This document shows positions 54,298 to 64,000 of a stretch of DNA of 64,000 bases, in pieces (positions within the stretch are counted from its first letter, which is position 1; every line of letters begins with the position of its first letter). The stretch spans positions 13,109,216 through 13,173,215 of the forward strand of contig CM043788.1 of the NCBI GenBank assembly GCA_023974075.1, written 5' to 3'. Source of the DNA: Chaenocephalus aceratus (Eukaryota > Chordata > Actinopteri > Perciformes > Channichthyidae). The notes under the pieces are model-generated. The model did not search any database. It had not been told where the DNA came from and saw nothing but the letters and a program-made list of their open reading frames with translations. The position numbers and the translations under genes were made by a program.

Positions 54298-55210
54298 GAT
54301 GAAGTCCGAGTTCAACATTTTAATTCATGTCCTGCCAACACTGGCAGGACAGAAGGCGACACGCCCGTTCTAAGCCGTGTCCCTCACTCCTCACATCCCA
54401 AGCTGCATCCCCAAAAAGTGTATTATGTTGTTACATCGTTTCAGAGGTTATGTTTCAGTTGTGCTCTTGATAAGCCATTAAAACAGTAAAAACACGTTCA
54501 GTTTCCTTTTGCTTTTTGTGTCTCCTGTTCACCAAAACATACCCATCTGTGATGGAAAAAGAAAGTAATCTAAAAGTAATCTGATTACGTTTTAAGACAC
54601 GTAACTAACTGTATTCGGATTACTTTCAGAGCCATGTAATCAGTAACTGATTACATTTACAAAGTAACCCTCCCAACCCTGTGCACACATACGCAGTCTC
54701 CTCCAGCGCATCCTTGCTTAGCAGTGAGCTCCCAATGTTTACCTTTAACAGAGGGGAAGTGAGTGGAGTGAAATATCAGGAGAGCTCTCTGCATCTCTAT
54801 AATCTGAGCCAAAGGAGCCAAAACAAAGCTCAAAGATTAGCACTTAGATCAGACTTGCTGGTATTTATGGCATAATGTCAGGCCGAGATTGCACTCGCTT
54901 TCATGTTTGCCAGATGCTATTCATGCAATTACCTTGTTTTCTTGTTTCGAAGAGAGCATTTACAGCAAACACCGCCCTGAGTTGGATAAAAGGATGATAG
55001 CACATAATAGAAACATGATAATTGCGATGCAAATTATATGTTCCCATCTTGAAAATTGAGTGATATGTGTAAATTAAAACCAGGTATTGCTCTGTTGAAG
55101 TACAGTCGACTTCGGCTGAATAACATCTGTTACGGCGTTGAATATTAAAGCCAAGCATATTGTGCAGAATCTCTTTTGCAGTAAACAAGAACTCTAACAA
55201 CTTGAAGATA
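54298..55210. other. end of the 18-kb hAT and flank; no gene
   Basis: The hAT subterminal region (GTAATCTGATTAC type) is at about 54570-54681. From 54690 to 55210 no coding or repeat signal is recognised. Confidence 0.5.
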
Positions 55211-55560
55211 CAACACAGTCTCACTCCCTGATAAACCCCGTGATTAGTCCTCAGCTCTGTGATTGGATGTTGCAGTGGCAGTGCGCGAAGTTTACGCCAA
55301 GCGTCAAACAGCACTTTGAAATGGAATGAAACCCATCGACGGCACACTATCCAAAACTGGACTCGAAAGTGTCCACCTCCCTCCCCCCCCCCCCCCAGAA
55401 CTACACATGCTGGGTATATGTGTGTTTCGCAACATGTTCTATGGTGCGTCTCTATTGGGAATTGTAGTTTTAAAAGACGTTTTCGTATTTCCCATAATTA
55501 GAATTGACAGTATTAAACTGTATACATCCCTTGGAATTGCATTACAAGACTATCTGTGAT

Positions 55561-55561
55561 A

Positions 55562-55614
<53 letters not shown>

Positions 55615-55622
55615 TGTATATG
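55561..55622. repeat. (TA)n microsatellite with TG interruptions
   Basis: About 60 bp of alternating TATATA with periodic TGTA; it sits inside repeat copy B. Confidence 0.95.
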
Positions 55623-56071
55623 TGTGTACCTCCACCATTAAACTGTCATATTCTGCACATTTATTATTCTATCTACATACATCTTATAAGAGTATAATAT
55701 GTATAATATTGGTTAAAATAAGTGCTTCAACATAGTTAACATTGCAGGAAAGTTGATTGTCAAGTTCCAAAACAAACCATGCAATATATTAAACGTTAGC
55801 TTAAGACCTTAACCTAAAGTATTATTTAATGTTTTAATAAAGTCTAATTAGTTTGTCTGTTTTGCACAACCTCGTATTAATATCTTTTTACATCCGGCAC
55901 TAAATTGTTTTATTGTAGAGATAATTTACAGTATCTTCTTGATATTTTCTATTCTATACTTCTATCATTGACCTTCTACTTTCCCCCTATTTTGTATGTA
56001 ATATTAATATTTAAATGTTTTCATCAAATATAACACATTCAACAAAACATGCAGCAGACCTTAGGAAAGGC

Positions 56072-56175
56072 AAGTTTATTTATATAGCACCTTTCAACAC
56101 AAGGCAATTCAAAGTGCTTTACAAAAATCAAAGACATTAAGAAAAAGGCATTTTAAAACAGTCATTAAAAAGCAA
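56072..56175. repeat. dispersed teleost repeat (TTTATTTATATAGCACC type)
   Basis: GTTTATTTATATAGCACCTT followed by AATTCAAAGTGCTTTACAAA is a very common fish interspersed motif, likely a LINE or SINE tail. It is inserted in copy B and absent from copy A. Confidence 0.6.
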
Positions 56176-57215
56176 CACAATCTTCCTGCATTGCAATTAC
56201 TCTAAACGTGTAATAACGTGCTTTAACCAGTAGGTGGTTTGGGTTAAAAAGCTGTCAAGTTTACAGTGTTAACACAATAAAATATACTGCTGTTGCCGGT
56301 TTAGTTTGCGACAGATATATTTTGTTATCCACAGATGACCACACATATATTGTTTTGATATTTGTAACACAAAAGCGATGGGAAAAACCCACAGAAACAC
56401 AGAAAATATGGTCTTAACATGACCCAGCAGTCTAGTTAATAAAAAATTATAATATCAAACAAAATATTACTATGAACTTTATTGTGAAATTAAAACAGAA
56501 CGGTAGAAGAATAGTTTCCGGTCTATTCTGAGGCCCAATCTCTGTAGATAAATAAATAACTAAGCCAGATGTGTAATATTTAATGCAGCCGAAAGATTTA
56601 TTACAATGCATTCATGTGATGACTTTCAAAGAGTAAAGCAAGCACTAGCTGAATAAAGTATGATTTGATCTTTTACGAAACGTTTTTTTTTCATATGGAA
56701 TACAGTCGGAGGTCAACCAATCACAGAGCTTGAGGACTAATCATGGGGTTTGTCGAGCAAAGCGCATGGTGTAGTCTCAAACGATAGCTGAGGATTATGG
56801 GTAGTGTAGTGTCTTCGGCCATCCTAAACTCTGATACAACTGTTTGTTTCTCAGAGTCAAAGGGGAAAAACACAAAACCATTATACACAATTTAAACCAA
56901 TCAATGTTGTGTAATTAACAAGGATAATCTGGTGTTTTTGAGTTGATAGTATGGAGACTACTTATTTCCGGGTGTAAAATCCTCCGTTATCCAATGGGAA
57001 TGGACGCTCACATTGCCTTTAACTGCCGCCGACATGGACCGATGCGGTGCTTCCCTGAGCGTCAAATACCGCCGCCGATGGGAATACATTGCAATCAGTT
57101 GAAAGCTCTTTGCGTCCGTTTATGAAGCTGAAGGAGACTTGGTGCGTCACAACTGCACGCCAAAGGACCCTGACCAAGCGTCACTATTGGACTATCAGGG
57201 AGTGAGACTGTGTTG

Positions 57216-59660
57216 GAAGACTTTATCGGTACAGCCACTGACAATTCTCCAAAATGAGTGCTTATTGCCTATCATATGTTTCTCATTTGAAATCAACAGC
57301 TTTTTGATGCAATATATATCTTTATTGTACCATTTGATGACCATAACCTTTTGGAAAGCAGTGTTTTATGGCCTTGCCTGAGCTTCCACATGGCCATAGA
57401 TTTGTAAATTGAGCGTAGAGCTCATGTCAGCGTGTTCTACAAAGCACCTGGATGCCAACTGCTGCCAGTTTATTTGAACAGTCTTTCTATTGCAGTTGGC
57501 CTAAGTACACAACCACTCAGAGGACCACTTCTGAACTTTGCCTTCTGGGAAATTCTGCAACGAAAGTAAACCTCCTATGAAGCTTTGTGTGCAGAACTGG
57601 CGATACTGTTACGAATAAACAAAAACAAAGCATTGTTTAAAGCCTCCAGACGATATGTCCTTACCTTTATTTCTTAAACCAAACTGTGCTAAGTGATTTA
57701 AATGTGCACACAGCTATTGGATTAAAATCTAAAAACACCAATGTAAAGATATCTTAAAATAAGATGATGTATTTGTTGCTTATAAAGTATGAAAAATATG
57801 TTAACTAAGGTAAAAAAGTATTCAATCATCCAGTTTGCATCAGTTATTTAAGGCTAATCTTTGAGAACAAAACCTGTGTAGTCAAAAGTGCCATATCGTT
57901 GATGGAGAATAAAACTGCAGGAGATCTTTTACAAGTTTTCAAGGACTCTGCTTTAATTTAAGTGATTGTTTATTTTTTTATTTTAACCAAACAGCTCTGT
58001 ACCAGACTTTGTTATTAGTCCTAGAATAGAAACACCCATACCGGAACAGCTTGATTTTTAAGTCAATTTTGATAAGTGCTGCACTTACGTAAACGCCAGA
58101 CTTCTATTATCTGGCTGCAAGAAGGGCGTTAATAACAAGGTACTACAACCTGTGTTTTCTGAACACATTACACTGGCAGACAGACTGTTTTTCGGATTGT
58201 TTGTAGAATTTAACTGTGTGAAATTACAATTTTCCTTTTTCCCATCATGGCTCACGTACAGTATCTTGATTTTATCTCATGGAGCGCTTCTTTTGGGGGT
58301 TGAGGTTTGTTTACTTTCAATGTTCTGTACTCGATTTGCACACTATGGATTTATCAATTACCCAAATGAAAGAAGTTCTCTCAAGTTACTCATTAATTAA
58401 GTTAGTATTAAAGTCACAAATGAAGAGTATGGTAAGATGAAATCACAACACTTGTACTTGCTTCAAGTTTGGGACCTGGCTGATATTTTAATTGAGAACA
58501 TTTCCTTGTTATAATGATAATAAAGATAATTTTAAGCAGCATCCATATTCTCTTTATCAATAAATATGTGCTGTTGCTAAATTGTTACTGCTTTTTGCAG
58601 AATTAAAAAACACTGTTCATACCAAGCTCACTAGATTTCAAACTGTGGTGCATCAAAATGGCTTTTTATTAACTTCTGCTAGGGATCATAGTAACTTGGA
58701 GGAAATGTCATGCAACCAAGCATAACAAAGATAAAAGTGAGAAATGGCCAATACTACCAAGCAATGGGCCCTACATAAAACCTTAGCATTCCTAATGAAA
58801 AGTAATGAGTGCACCCATTTTACTTGACAGTTAATCAAGTAAAACAAGCAAACCAGAGTCAACATAACATTAAGCATGAGTGCTTCGGTATTAGTGTTTT
58901 GGTATGTGAAATTCAATATACAATATTGTTAAGAGTTGGTGAGCTTAGCTGTGAACCCTTTACCTTTTGTTAGTATTAGGTATTGCATAAATGAGAGCAT
59001 CCAGCTCACAATAACACAAAATATGCCCTTGTCTTTCTGTTTTACTTCAGGGTTTATACTGTAAATAAATAAAAACATTCTGAATTAAAAGGTTACAAAC
59101 TTTCTTTTTCATCACATTAAAAAAAAACACTTCAGTCTGCAGCTCGGTCCATAATAAAGCAGAATATTTAAATGCATAAATATTGTTTCCCCACAATGCA
59201 GAACAATAACTGTAGAGCGTGTTCACATCCAAACAACCTTTTATTTATCTTAGTGCTCACATTGATACAGCAGTGGTCATGGGTTCAAATGTTCGCAACA
59301 ACCTATGTAAAAAATGTTCTGCATAATATATTAATTGTGCTCTTTCCAAGAAACGTATATATGGAAGGACCTTGTAAACCTTCTGGATAAAAGGTCAGTT
59401 TGAATGGTCTGATTTATAATGTATGAGTAGAATAACACTGTGAATAAGCTTTATATTTCCCTGTGAATACCTTGATTTCCGCCAGATTGGCTTTGGTCTG
59501 ATCAACCATTTCTCATTCAAAACTCGTCACATACAGATGCTTGGTCAGGGCCCTTTGGCATCACTTTTAATCATACTTGATAAATGACACTTTAATTGAG
59601 GCATTCTTTTGGGTCAGTATGAGACACAGAGGGCCATGACGAAATGACAAACTGGAAATG
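57216..59660. other. intergenic, no gene or clear element
   Basis: Short open frames (57139-57381, 58152-58400, 58686-58916) carry no family motif. Base composition is AT-rich. This is the first multi-kilobase stretch of the window without recognisable transposon ends. Confidence 0.45.
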
Positions 59661-59664
59661 AGAG

Positions 59665-59800
59665 AGACATGTTAGCTGGGGGCAATTGGTTAACCACATG
59701 GTTTCCGGTTCAAATCCGCCCAGGGACCTCTGGTTCTTTTCCTCTATGTCCTGTCATGTCCCTGCTGTCAAAATCTATTATAAAGACTATAGTATACCCC
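59665..59800 (+). repeat. possible tRNA-derived SINE fragment
   Basis: GGTTCAAATCC at 59707-59717 matches a perfect polymerase III B box, with GGTTAACCACATGG upstream in the position of a degenerate A-box arm. A C/T-rich tail follows. The fragment is short and the family is not identified. Confidence 0.4.
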
Positions 59801-60211
59801 CAAAATAAAAGTTAAGCTGTCTTGCAGTTTGAATAGATCCCGAGTATGTCTAAAACATTCCTGCTGGTAAAAAGACCATTATTGACCTCGATTTAACCTT
59901 ACTGAAGTCGTATTTGACATGTTGTGTCTGAATCAGAAATCCCTTTTATCGGTAACTTTTAGAGCAGCACTATGTTTGTTTGTTTTATATGAAAATGTAT
60001 TTTCTCCAGTGTTTGATGACTGGATAATGTTTGCTTAAGAGAGTTATGACCTAGAGACAAGATAGCATTTCCATAACACCTGACCTGAATTTTGGTTGCA
60101 AAGTTTGATTACCATTTGTGTATGATCATTGAGTGTGTGTCTGTGTAGATGCAATATATATGTTTTAAACTAAAGAAATTAAACAGAAATTAGTAAAATG
60201 GTAGACCATCG

Positions 60212-60240
60212 GGTAAAGGTTAGGGTTAGGGTTAGGGTTG
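60212..60240. repeat. short telomere-like (TTAGGG)3 run
   Basis: GGTTAGGGTTAGGGTTAGGG then GTTGG. Three units, probably a chance or repair-derived interstitial repeat. Confidence 0.7.
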
Positions 60241-60544
60241 GTCGTAAAAAAAAGAGCAAACAGGAAATAATTAAATGTAAGCTCTGAATTAAATTGCTAA
60301 ATCGAAGAATTTACATATGAAACATTACATAATCTCACAAAATGTGATTCACAAAGTGGTAAATAGCAACAAAGTAGTAATACCTTTAGCTTATATTGAT
60401 GCCAAACAGTCCTGCAGCCTCCTGCCCACTGGTCCAGGATCTGTTTGTCAATTGAAACATGACAGCAAACAGAGCCTTCCCGTCGGAGATCCCGCCCTTC
60501 CTCAGCCCGGCTCCTCAGCCCGGCTCCTCAGCTGAACACATTCC

Positions 60545-60640
60545 AGCCTGATTGGCTGAGCTGTTGGCCCTAAGCCCAAAGAGTGTCCATATAAAACTCC
60601 CCATGAGCTGAAAGCCAGACTCAGACAGCAAAAGACAATC
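60545..60640 (+). promoter_or_regulatory. rgs5: core promoter of rgs5
   Basis: An inverted CCAAT box (ATTGG, about 60551-60555) lies about 35 bp upstream of a consensus TATAAAA (60590-60596). A start site is expected near 60620, giving a 5' UTR of about 90 bp before the ATG at 60712. A tandem CCTCAGCCCGGCTCCT (about 60500-60530) lies just upstream. Position and order are good; no experimental start site is known to me. Confidence 0.65.
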
Positions 60641-60711
60641 TGAGACTAACAGGAGCTAACAAGAAGACCGAATTTACTTAAATACTGTACTGCAACTGAG
60701 AGCGCCGGAAA

Positions 60712-63275
60712 ATGTGTAGAGGATTAGCTGCCTTGCCCCAAACCTGCCTGGAGAGGTGAGACCTGCTTCAACACTCTTCCTTTTTTCTTCCATATCTTAA
60801 GTGTGTTCTTCTGATTTGGTTAAGATCCAATAGAAAGTTTGACTATAAAGTATTTAAAACGTTGTATGTGGTTCTGATCATAGTGTATTAAAATAGATAA
60901 CAGAAATTGTAAATCTAAGTTGCCGTCAGTCTCAGGTCAAGAGTTAACATCTAACAGAACTTAAAGGTTACGTAAAGTTCATGTTCTTGAACCTTTTTCT
61001 TTCAGAAAGTGATTTCTGTTTCTTTACATCCTTGCGGAACAGACCTTTTGACATGAATAACAACTTCTTATTCAGTTTACTTAGGGCAGTTAAATGTGTT
61101 GTGTTGCCTACGCACTCAAAGGGTGAGGACAGAAAGGTTTATTAACATAAGTAGTAAGTATAAGTAGAAAAACTATTTTACAAGTTTATACTGGTTAAAA
61201 AACATTTTCATCCTAAAAACTATTAAAGATTTTTTTTTTTTTAAATCAGTTTAGATTTTGTTGTTGATTTAAATTCAAGTAGTGAGACATTTTACCTTAA
61301 CGATAATGTTTAATGTAACTTTTCTAACTTAAACAAATACCATAATGCAACTGACAAATGTCTAACTAGATACAAAAAAATGCTAATTCAAAGTCAAAAT
61401 GTGTTATTATCGTAACAATATTTCAATTTTTTATCCAGTTTTATTATTAAAGGCTTTTTCTTCAAAACATAGGACCTCTTTGTAAACAAAAGTCCAACAA
61501 AAGAAGTATTGAATTGAAACATCCAACAGACATGCTTTAACATTTCTAGTCTTGTATAAATACAATAAACCAGAGTCATGTTGGAGAGAGGATGCTAGGC
61601 TTGGATAAACATTTTGACTGGATTATCATTGCTTTCGTGTCCAAGAAGTCACAACAAAGACTTTGTCACACAAGCCGTCTGCTTTTTGTCCTCCAGGGCG
61701 AAGGAGATCAAGTTAAAATTGGGCGTTTTACTGCAAAAGCCTGAAAATGCCATTGACCTCATCATCCCCTACCCTGAGAAGACTGAGAAAAAGCCGGAGA
61801 AGCAGCAGAAGTGAGTTTTTTTCCCCTATCTCTGCCTCTGGGATGAATGTGTTAGGAGGTGGAGAAAGCATGTTGGATTGTTAACAAGATAAATGAGAGG
61901 CTAAGTGTCCAAGCAGAGCCCTGAGCAGGGACAATATGTAAAGATCAAAGGACCGTAACGCTCTCCACACACTGTCACTGCTCAGGTGTTACATGGTACA
62001 CAGATTTAGATGCTTTCATTTGATTCCGCATCACCTTGAAAATATTGGGTCTGAGATGATTTATGTTCAAGATGTTCGACTACTTTACTTTTGTTTCTTG
62101 TTTGCAATCTTGTAAGGGTAAGAAAACAAATCTCGAACATTTTATTAAAGTTGGATAAACTGATTATTTTAGCCTTTTGTACCAAAGTAAAAAAGCAGTA
62201 GGCTATAATATATGAATTACTGCTGTATAGACTACAACCACTACTTGTTTAGCTAGCATAAACTCAACAAAGCTAGCGTTAGCTGGCTGACTGACGTTAT
62301 TTTGCCGCTAAACTGCACGATATAAAACGGTGGTCTTCAAAGCGGATTTAATCCTCAATCACAATAATAATATTCAAAGTAATACTGGGCAAGTAATGGC
62401 CAAAATGTACCGTTGATGGATGCGCCATGTCAGCGGACTGGTAGCGACACGAACCGTTAGCCACCGCAGTCTCCAGTCACCCGAGCCTCGTCCTTCTGAT
62501 AGCTCCGCCCCTTCGCTCCAACCCCCCTCCCTCCCCCCACATCTACAGGTGAAAATTACTTTTGCGACACATTTATCGCAAGAAGTGTAGCAAAAGTCAA
62601 GACCACAGATTCGTCGATGTATACTGCCACAGAGCAGATTCGTCAAGTTGTAATGACTGATTTGAGAGGTTGTAATAAATAAAGTTGCAGTTGTAATGGG
62701 AAATATATTTAAAAAATATGTATTTTTCTGCAAGTGAACATTTCATCTCTAAGTTCATTTTTTTTCTACAAGCTACAACACTTTTTTTTTTCTTCTGTGA
62801 CTTCAAATTTGGTTCACAGTTACGTGGATATTTTTTACAAGTGTACATTTGGTTCACAGTTATGTGGATATTTTATGCAAGTGTAAATGTAAGCACACAA
62901 GCTCAGATTTTTTTTCTGCAAGTGCTCACATCAGGTTTTACACGCTCTCACATTTTGCACCATATCTACCTTCATAAGAGTTTCGGGAAAATGTGAAAAG
63001 GCTTACCGCACATTTTATTCTTAGAAGATGTTTTACCAGACTTACATGTCGCAGCAGGAACCTATTTTGCAAGACACGTCACTGAACACACATGTGTATT
63101 GTACAAATATAGTCATAAAGACTCATTTATAGCAGCAGTAAAGTTATATTTTATATGATTTTCATTTACTGTTGGCATACTTTGAAGACTGAACTGGTGT
63201 ATTTTGTGTGCAGGCCGACTCCTGATGAGGCTGCTCAGTGGCGTGAGGGTCTGGACAGAGTCCTGAACAACAGCT
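60712..63275 (+). CDS. rgs5: regulator of G-protein signalling 5 (partial, exons 1-3)
   Basis: Three exons are visible: 60712-60755 ([14 protein letters not shown]), 61697-61810 ([20 protein letters not shown] then [18 protein letters not shown]) and 63214-63275 ([20 protein letters not shown]). All have GT donors and AG acceptors, with phases that join in frame. The N-terminal Met-Cys and amphipathic helix (about residues 1-33) are the membrane-targeting and degradation signal of the RGS4/5/16 group. LQKP, IPY and the PEKxEK linker point to RGS5 rather than RGS4 or RGS16. RGS proteins speed GTP hydrolysis by Galpha i/q at the plasma membrane. The catalytic RGS box starts in exon 3 and continues beyond the window. 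Whether this is the a or b paralogue cannot be decided. Confidence 0.88.
61697..61810 (+). CDS. rgs5: rgs5 exon 2
   Basis: The acceptor TTTTGTCCTCCAG ends at 61696 and the donor GTGAGT begins at 61811. The first base completes the Arg codon split from exon 1, and the last two bases begin a Lys codon finished by exon 3. The exon encodes the amphipathic helix and linker. Confidence 0.88.
62805..62890. repeat. two-copy direct repeat in rgs5 intron 2
   Basis: TTTGGTTCACAGTTACGTGG and the following GATATTTTTTACAAGTGTA recur about 40 bp later with few changes. The rest of introns 1 and 2 and the 63276-64000 part of intron 3 hold no recognised element. Confidence 0.7.
63214..63275 (+). CDS. rgs5: rgs5 exon 3
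   Basis: 62 bp after the acceptor TTTTGTGTGCAG, with donor GTAAGT at 63276. It encodes the first helix of the RGS box ([14 protein letters not shown]). The split T at its end would begin the expected aromatic residue of exon 4. Confidence 0.87.
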
Positions 63276-64000
63276 GTAAGTTTACACTTTCTTACTCTCA
63301 TTACTAATTATTCTCTTTAAATTATCTCTAATTGCCAGCTTAGGGCAACTGTACCTGTTGCAAAAAAGCGAGATACTCAAATACAGAGTAACTGTTGGAT
63401 TTGAACTTCTTAATTGTACCGCAATTCAGACACACATTGCATGTATTCTGTCCATCGTTTGATGTGACTGGCGAAATTCTAACTGCTTGTTTTTTATCTA
63501 GCATTATTAAGGATCTTTCTTTTTTGTGACATTACATGAAAAAACGTTGACTTCTCCAAAAAACAGGAATACAAAAAACATGGCTTAAAATATCCAAATA
63601 GACGAAAGAAGAAAAAAACTGTTGTAATGTTGCTTGCTCTCATGTAGCTGCCTTGTTTCTTCTAATAATGATGCCATTTGTGCACACCATATTTCCCCTG
63701 GATGGCTGATGCTTGATTATTTTCCAACAACAATAATCCTCCTTCTTAAAATCCCACAAAAATAACACATTTCAGAAGATTGGTTAGCCCATTAGTTGCT
63801 ATTCTGCAGCATCTCTGCTTTGTTGATGTCCTATAAGGCAAACATTGAAAGCACCATTATTTCATACTTTCCAGGGCTGCTGCAATCTTCATTATGTAAC
63901 ATCTGGCACCTTGGTTTCACAAGTAGAAAAACATGTCTTACATAATGTCTGGTTTCTGTCAAGAAGACCATTTGCAGGTACATCATACCTAGCCTGGTTT

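Larger units (their letters stand above)
36354..54681. mobile_element. 18.3-kb hAT-type insertion filled with nested elements
   Basis: The left end CAGGGTTGGGTTGTAACGG and right end (reverse complement CAGGGTTGGGAGGGTTAC) share a 10-bp terminus. Both subterminal regions carry GTAATC/GTAACG-type sequence. The 8-bp duplication TGCACACA flanks both ends (36346-36353, 54682-54689). Between them lie a hAT (36704-41410), a gypsy element (41500-44881) and an LTR element (45096-about 54297), leaving only about 1 kb of original sequence. The parent was therefore a small non-autonomous hAT. Confidence 0.82.
55211..57215. mobile_element. candidate 2-kb element with 22-bp perfect inverted ends, holding repeat copy B
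   Basis: CAACACAGTCTCACTCCCTGAT (written here as two parts CAACACAGTCTC and ACTCCCTGAT) at 55211-55232 is exactly inverted at 57194-57215. GAAGA lies close outside both ends. An inner inverted pair (AACCCCGTGATTAGTCCTCA near 55235 and its inverse near 56725-56755) encloses a block related, inverted, to 13.9-16.3 kb. The outer ends resemble the CAACCCAGTCTCAC ends at 5504 and 16973, suggesting one wider family. Confidence 0.55.

Noticed and set aside
59707..59717. Perfect B box considered as a tRNA gene
   Set aside because: No cloverleaf can be drawn around it; a SINE fragment explains it better.
60212..60240. Telomere repeat suggesting a chromosome fusion point
   Set aside because: Only three TTAGGG units with no degenerate flanking array; too short to support a fusion.

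Overview
The window looks like teleost fish nuclear DNA. The evidence is spliced host exons with GT/AG borders at the right end (an rgs5 orthologue) and a mobile-element community typical of ray-finned fish: Ty3/gypsy, DIRS-type tyrosine-recombinase retrotransposons, Rex3/RTE-like, L2-like and L1-Tx1-like LINEs, a V-SINE-like element, many hAT elements with 8-bp target duplications, piggyBac and Kolobok-like elements with TTAA targets. There is no bacterial-style operon, CRISPR array, tRNA or rRNA gene. Species cannot be told from this sequence.

Layout. 1-4196: Ty3/gypsy element on the minus strand, running off the left edge. 4200-5500: small fragments (a Cys-rich CXC-like remnant and a LINE reverse transcriptase scrap). 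5504-16973: a segment bounded by ~63-bp inverted repeats and a 7-bp direct repeat. It holds a Rex3-like fragment, a Kolobok-like element whose intron carries a hAT element, a 20-bp minisatellite, an internally deleted piggyBac carrying another hAT, and a repeat interrupted by a solo LTR. 17370-24720: remnants of a gene with the P2X7 C-terminal-type cysteine domain, split by a solo LTR that is itself split by a ~5.9-kb DIRS element on the minus strand. 24826-29640: SINE-type repeats and a nearly complete Rex3-like LINE (minus). 31715-35640: a segment bounded by clusters of TTCATGAA-type palindromes, holding a hAT element and an L2 tail.

36354-54681 is the most striking part. It is one hAT-type insertion (CAGGGTTGGG ends, 8-bp target duplication) grown to 18.3 kb by later insertions. 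Inside are: (i) a hAT (36704-41410) holding part of a second hAT family and a Kolobok-like element, plus a MITE; (ii) a gypsy element with both LTRs but most of pol missing; (iii) an LTR element whose LTR was split by a full-length L1-Tx1-like LINE, whose ORF1 was split by another hAT. Target duplications mark most levels, so the order of insertion can be read off.

55211-57215 is a further inverted-repeat element related to the 13.9-16.6 kb repeat. From about 57 kb the element density falls, and the only host gene begins: TATA box at 60590, then coding exons 1-3 of rgs5 (60712-63275). The RGS-domain exons lie beyond the window. Every other coding region belongs to a mobile element and nearly all are broken. 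The Kolobok-like element carries a multi-exon P2X7-C-type gene with recognisable splice sites and, in its other copy, a THAP zinc-finger gene.
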